Assembly (NCBI GenBank): GCA_021823425.1
Contig: JAKANX010000029.1
Span: forward strand, 1 to 10,924
Length of the DNA: 10,924 nt
Direction of reading: 5' to 3'
Origin: Microcaldota archaeon
GTDB lineage: Archaea > Micrarchaeota > Micrarchaeia > Anstonellales > Bilamarchaeaceae
Made by a program: the position numbers and the translations under genes. Of this stretch, positions 10,098 through 10,924 are shown piece after piece. Each line of letters begins with the position of its first letter. Position 1 is the stretch's first letter. The notes beneath the pieces are model-generated. The model searched no databases. It saw only the letters and a list, made by a program, of their open reading frames with translations, and had not been told where the DNA came from.

Positions 10098-10898
10098 TTT
10101 GAGGTTGAACACGCTAAGGCCCAATTTCTTTTCCTTTTCCAGCCGCGAGGCTATCTCCCCAAGCACCATCGCCTTGATGCGTCTGTACTCCTGCGGCGGA
10201 AGCTCCACGTTCCCAATCGCGTTCGTCTTGTTTTTCGTATTGAAGCAGAACATGGAATCGCGCACGTTCTCGCAATCGTGCGAGAAATACAAATCGGTGC
10301 AGTCCATGCACGAGTCTATCTCGAAACAACGGGCGCACCGCGTGGCCTGGCAGCACTTGAGCAGGAACGAGGACTTGCGCGCGGAGTTGCAGCCGAACAC
10401 GGTGTCCGATTCCAAAGAATAGAAGCTGTGCACGCAATTCTTGGATTCCAGGTTCAGCGTGCTGCGGTAGCAGTTCGAGCTCTGGATGTTTATGTGGCTC
10501 TCCTGCACGTTTTCCACCTTGCCCGCGGTGTAGCCCGCGTGGAAGAAGGCTATTTTCCCTATTTGCTTTTTCACTCCCGCGAGCGAGGGCTCCGACTCTA
10601 TGGAGGAATCGAAAGAAAGCGAGCTGCCCATCGCGAACGAATCCGCCTCCTTCACAATCCGGCCCTCGGGATAGGAGAAGAAATCCGCGTAGTCCGCCAC
10701 TTCAAGGTCCTCGTCGCCGAACGCCGAGCGCACGGTTTTGGTCCGGTTCGCGTAGGCCCTGAGCCATTTTTCGTACTGATTCATTCCTTTTAGCGGCTTC
10801 CCGAATAGGATGCCCGTGAGTTCGGCGAAGCGCTCCTCGGCGAACTTCGGCTCCTGCGCGCGGCCGGGGCCGGGCTTGCGCATGGCAGCGGTTTTCAT
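10089..10898 (-). CDS. Cys-rich repeat protein, possible beta-solenoid (5' end may lie outside the window)
   Basis: At least 269 aa. The N-terminal 90 residues are charged and soluble (FAEERFAELTGILFGKPLKGMNQYEKWLRAYANRTK). From about residue 120 to 220 cysteines recur at roughly 10-12-residue spacing: SSNC, SKNC, VFGC, LLKCC, RCARC, DSCMDC, SHDC and SMFC. Each follows Ser/Asn/Asp-rich turns, a pattern that suggests a right-handed beta-helix with a cysteine ladder. A conserved-looking FCFNTKNKTNAIGNVELPPQEY motif closes the repeats, before a C-terminal helix. From memory, similar repeat proteins occur in CPR and DPANN genomes without assigned function. ATG 10898 gives the stated end, but the frame stays open to the window edge (APLDKQSI precedes it), so the real start may be upstream. 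Confidence 0.75.
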   Translation of the reverse strand: MKTAAMRKPGPGRAQEPKFAEERFAELTGILFGKPLKGMNQYEKWLRAYANRTKTVRSAFGDEDLEVADYADFFSYPEGRIVKEADSFAMGSSLSFDSSIESEPSLAGVKKQIGKIAFFHAGYTAGKVENVQESHINIQSSNCYRSTLNLESKNCVHSFYSLESDTVFGCNSARKSSFLLKCCQATRCARCFEIDSCMDCTDLYFSHDCENVRDSMFCFNTKNKTNAIGNVELPPQEYRRIKAMVLGEIASRLEKEKKLGLSVFNLKSG

Positions 10899-10924
10899 TA
10901 TTGACTGCTTGTCCAGGGGCGCCT

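Overview
The window looks like a chromosomal segment of an archaeon, most likely a DPANN lineage close to Micrarchaeota. Four signs point there. The tRNA-splicing endonuclease has the three-unit (epsilon2-type) layout described for ultrasmall ARMAN archaea. A tRNA-Phe(GAA) gene has an intron at the canonical archaeal position. Promoters are archaeal TATA boxes, and many genes appear leaderless, with the TATA about 25 bases before the ATG. Start codons with leaders have GGTGA/GAGGTG Shine-Dalgarno sequences. The lineage call is inference; no search was run.

Layout. 1-312: the end of a plus-strand membrane protein. 313-427: a convergent spacer with two hairpins. 428-2638 (minus): a serine O-acetyltransferase gene (cysE), then a glutamine-synthetase-fold gene whose active-site residues are largely replaced. 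2639-2815: the cysE leader and promoters, with a possible Cys-rich leader peptide. 2816-3328 (minus): a two-TM protein with a bacterial-type PH domain. 3329-3735: intron-containing tRNA-Phe, a damaged duplicate of its 3' part carrying a two-hairpin insertion, and heptameric repeats. 3736-5159 (minus): a small unknown protein and endA. 5265-6570 (plus): an overlapping three-gene operon of two paralogous secreted Cys-rich proteins and a small polytopic membrane protein. 6562-8554 (minus): a three-gene operon of a small two-TM protein, a 311-aa unknown protein and a metallo-beta-lactamase-fold hydrolase. 8597-9547 (minus): a TtuA/Ncs6-type tRNA thiolase, divergent from an isochorismatase-fold hydrolase (9582-10097). 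10089 to the right edge (minus): a Cys-rich repeat protein.

Themes. tRNA maturation recurs: the splicing endonuclease lies upstream of its presumed substrate tRNA, and a tRNA thiolase is nearby. Small membrane and secreted proteins of unknown function make up much of the rest. The observations most worth following are the degenerate glutamine synthetase, a family of 7-base repeats that also makes up most of the tRNA intron, the mutated tRNA 3'-end duplicate, the paired secreted proteins with their membrane partner, and a short Cys-codon-rich ORF ahead of cysE.
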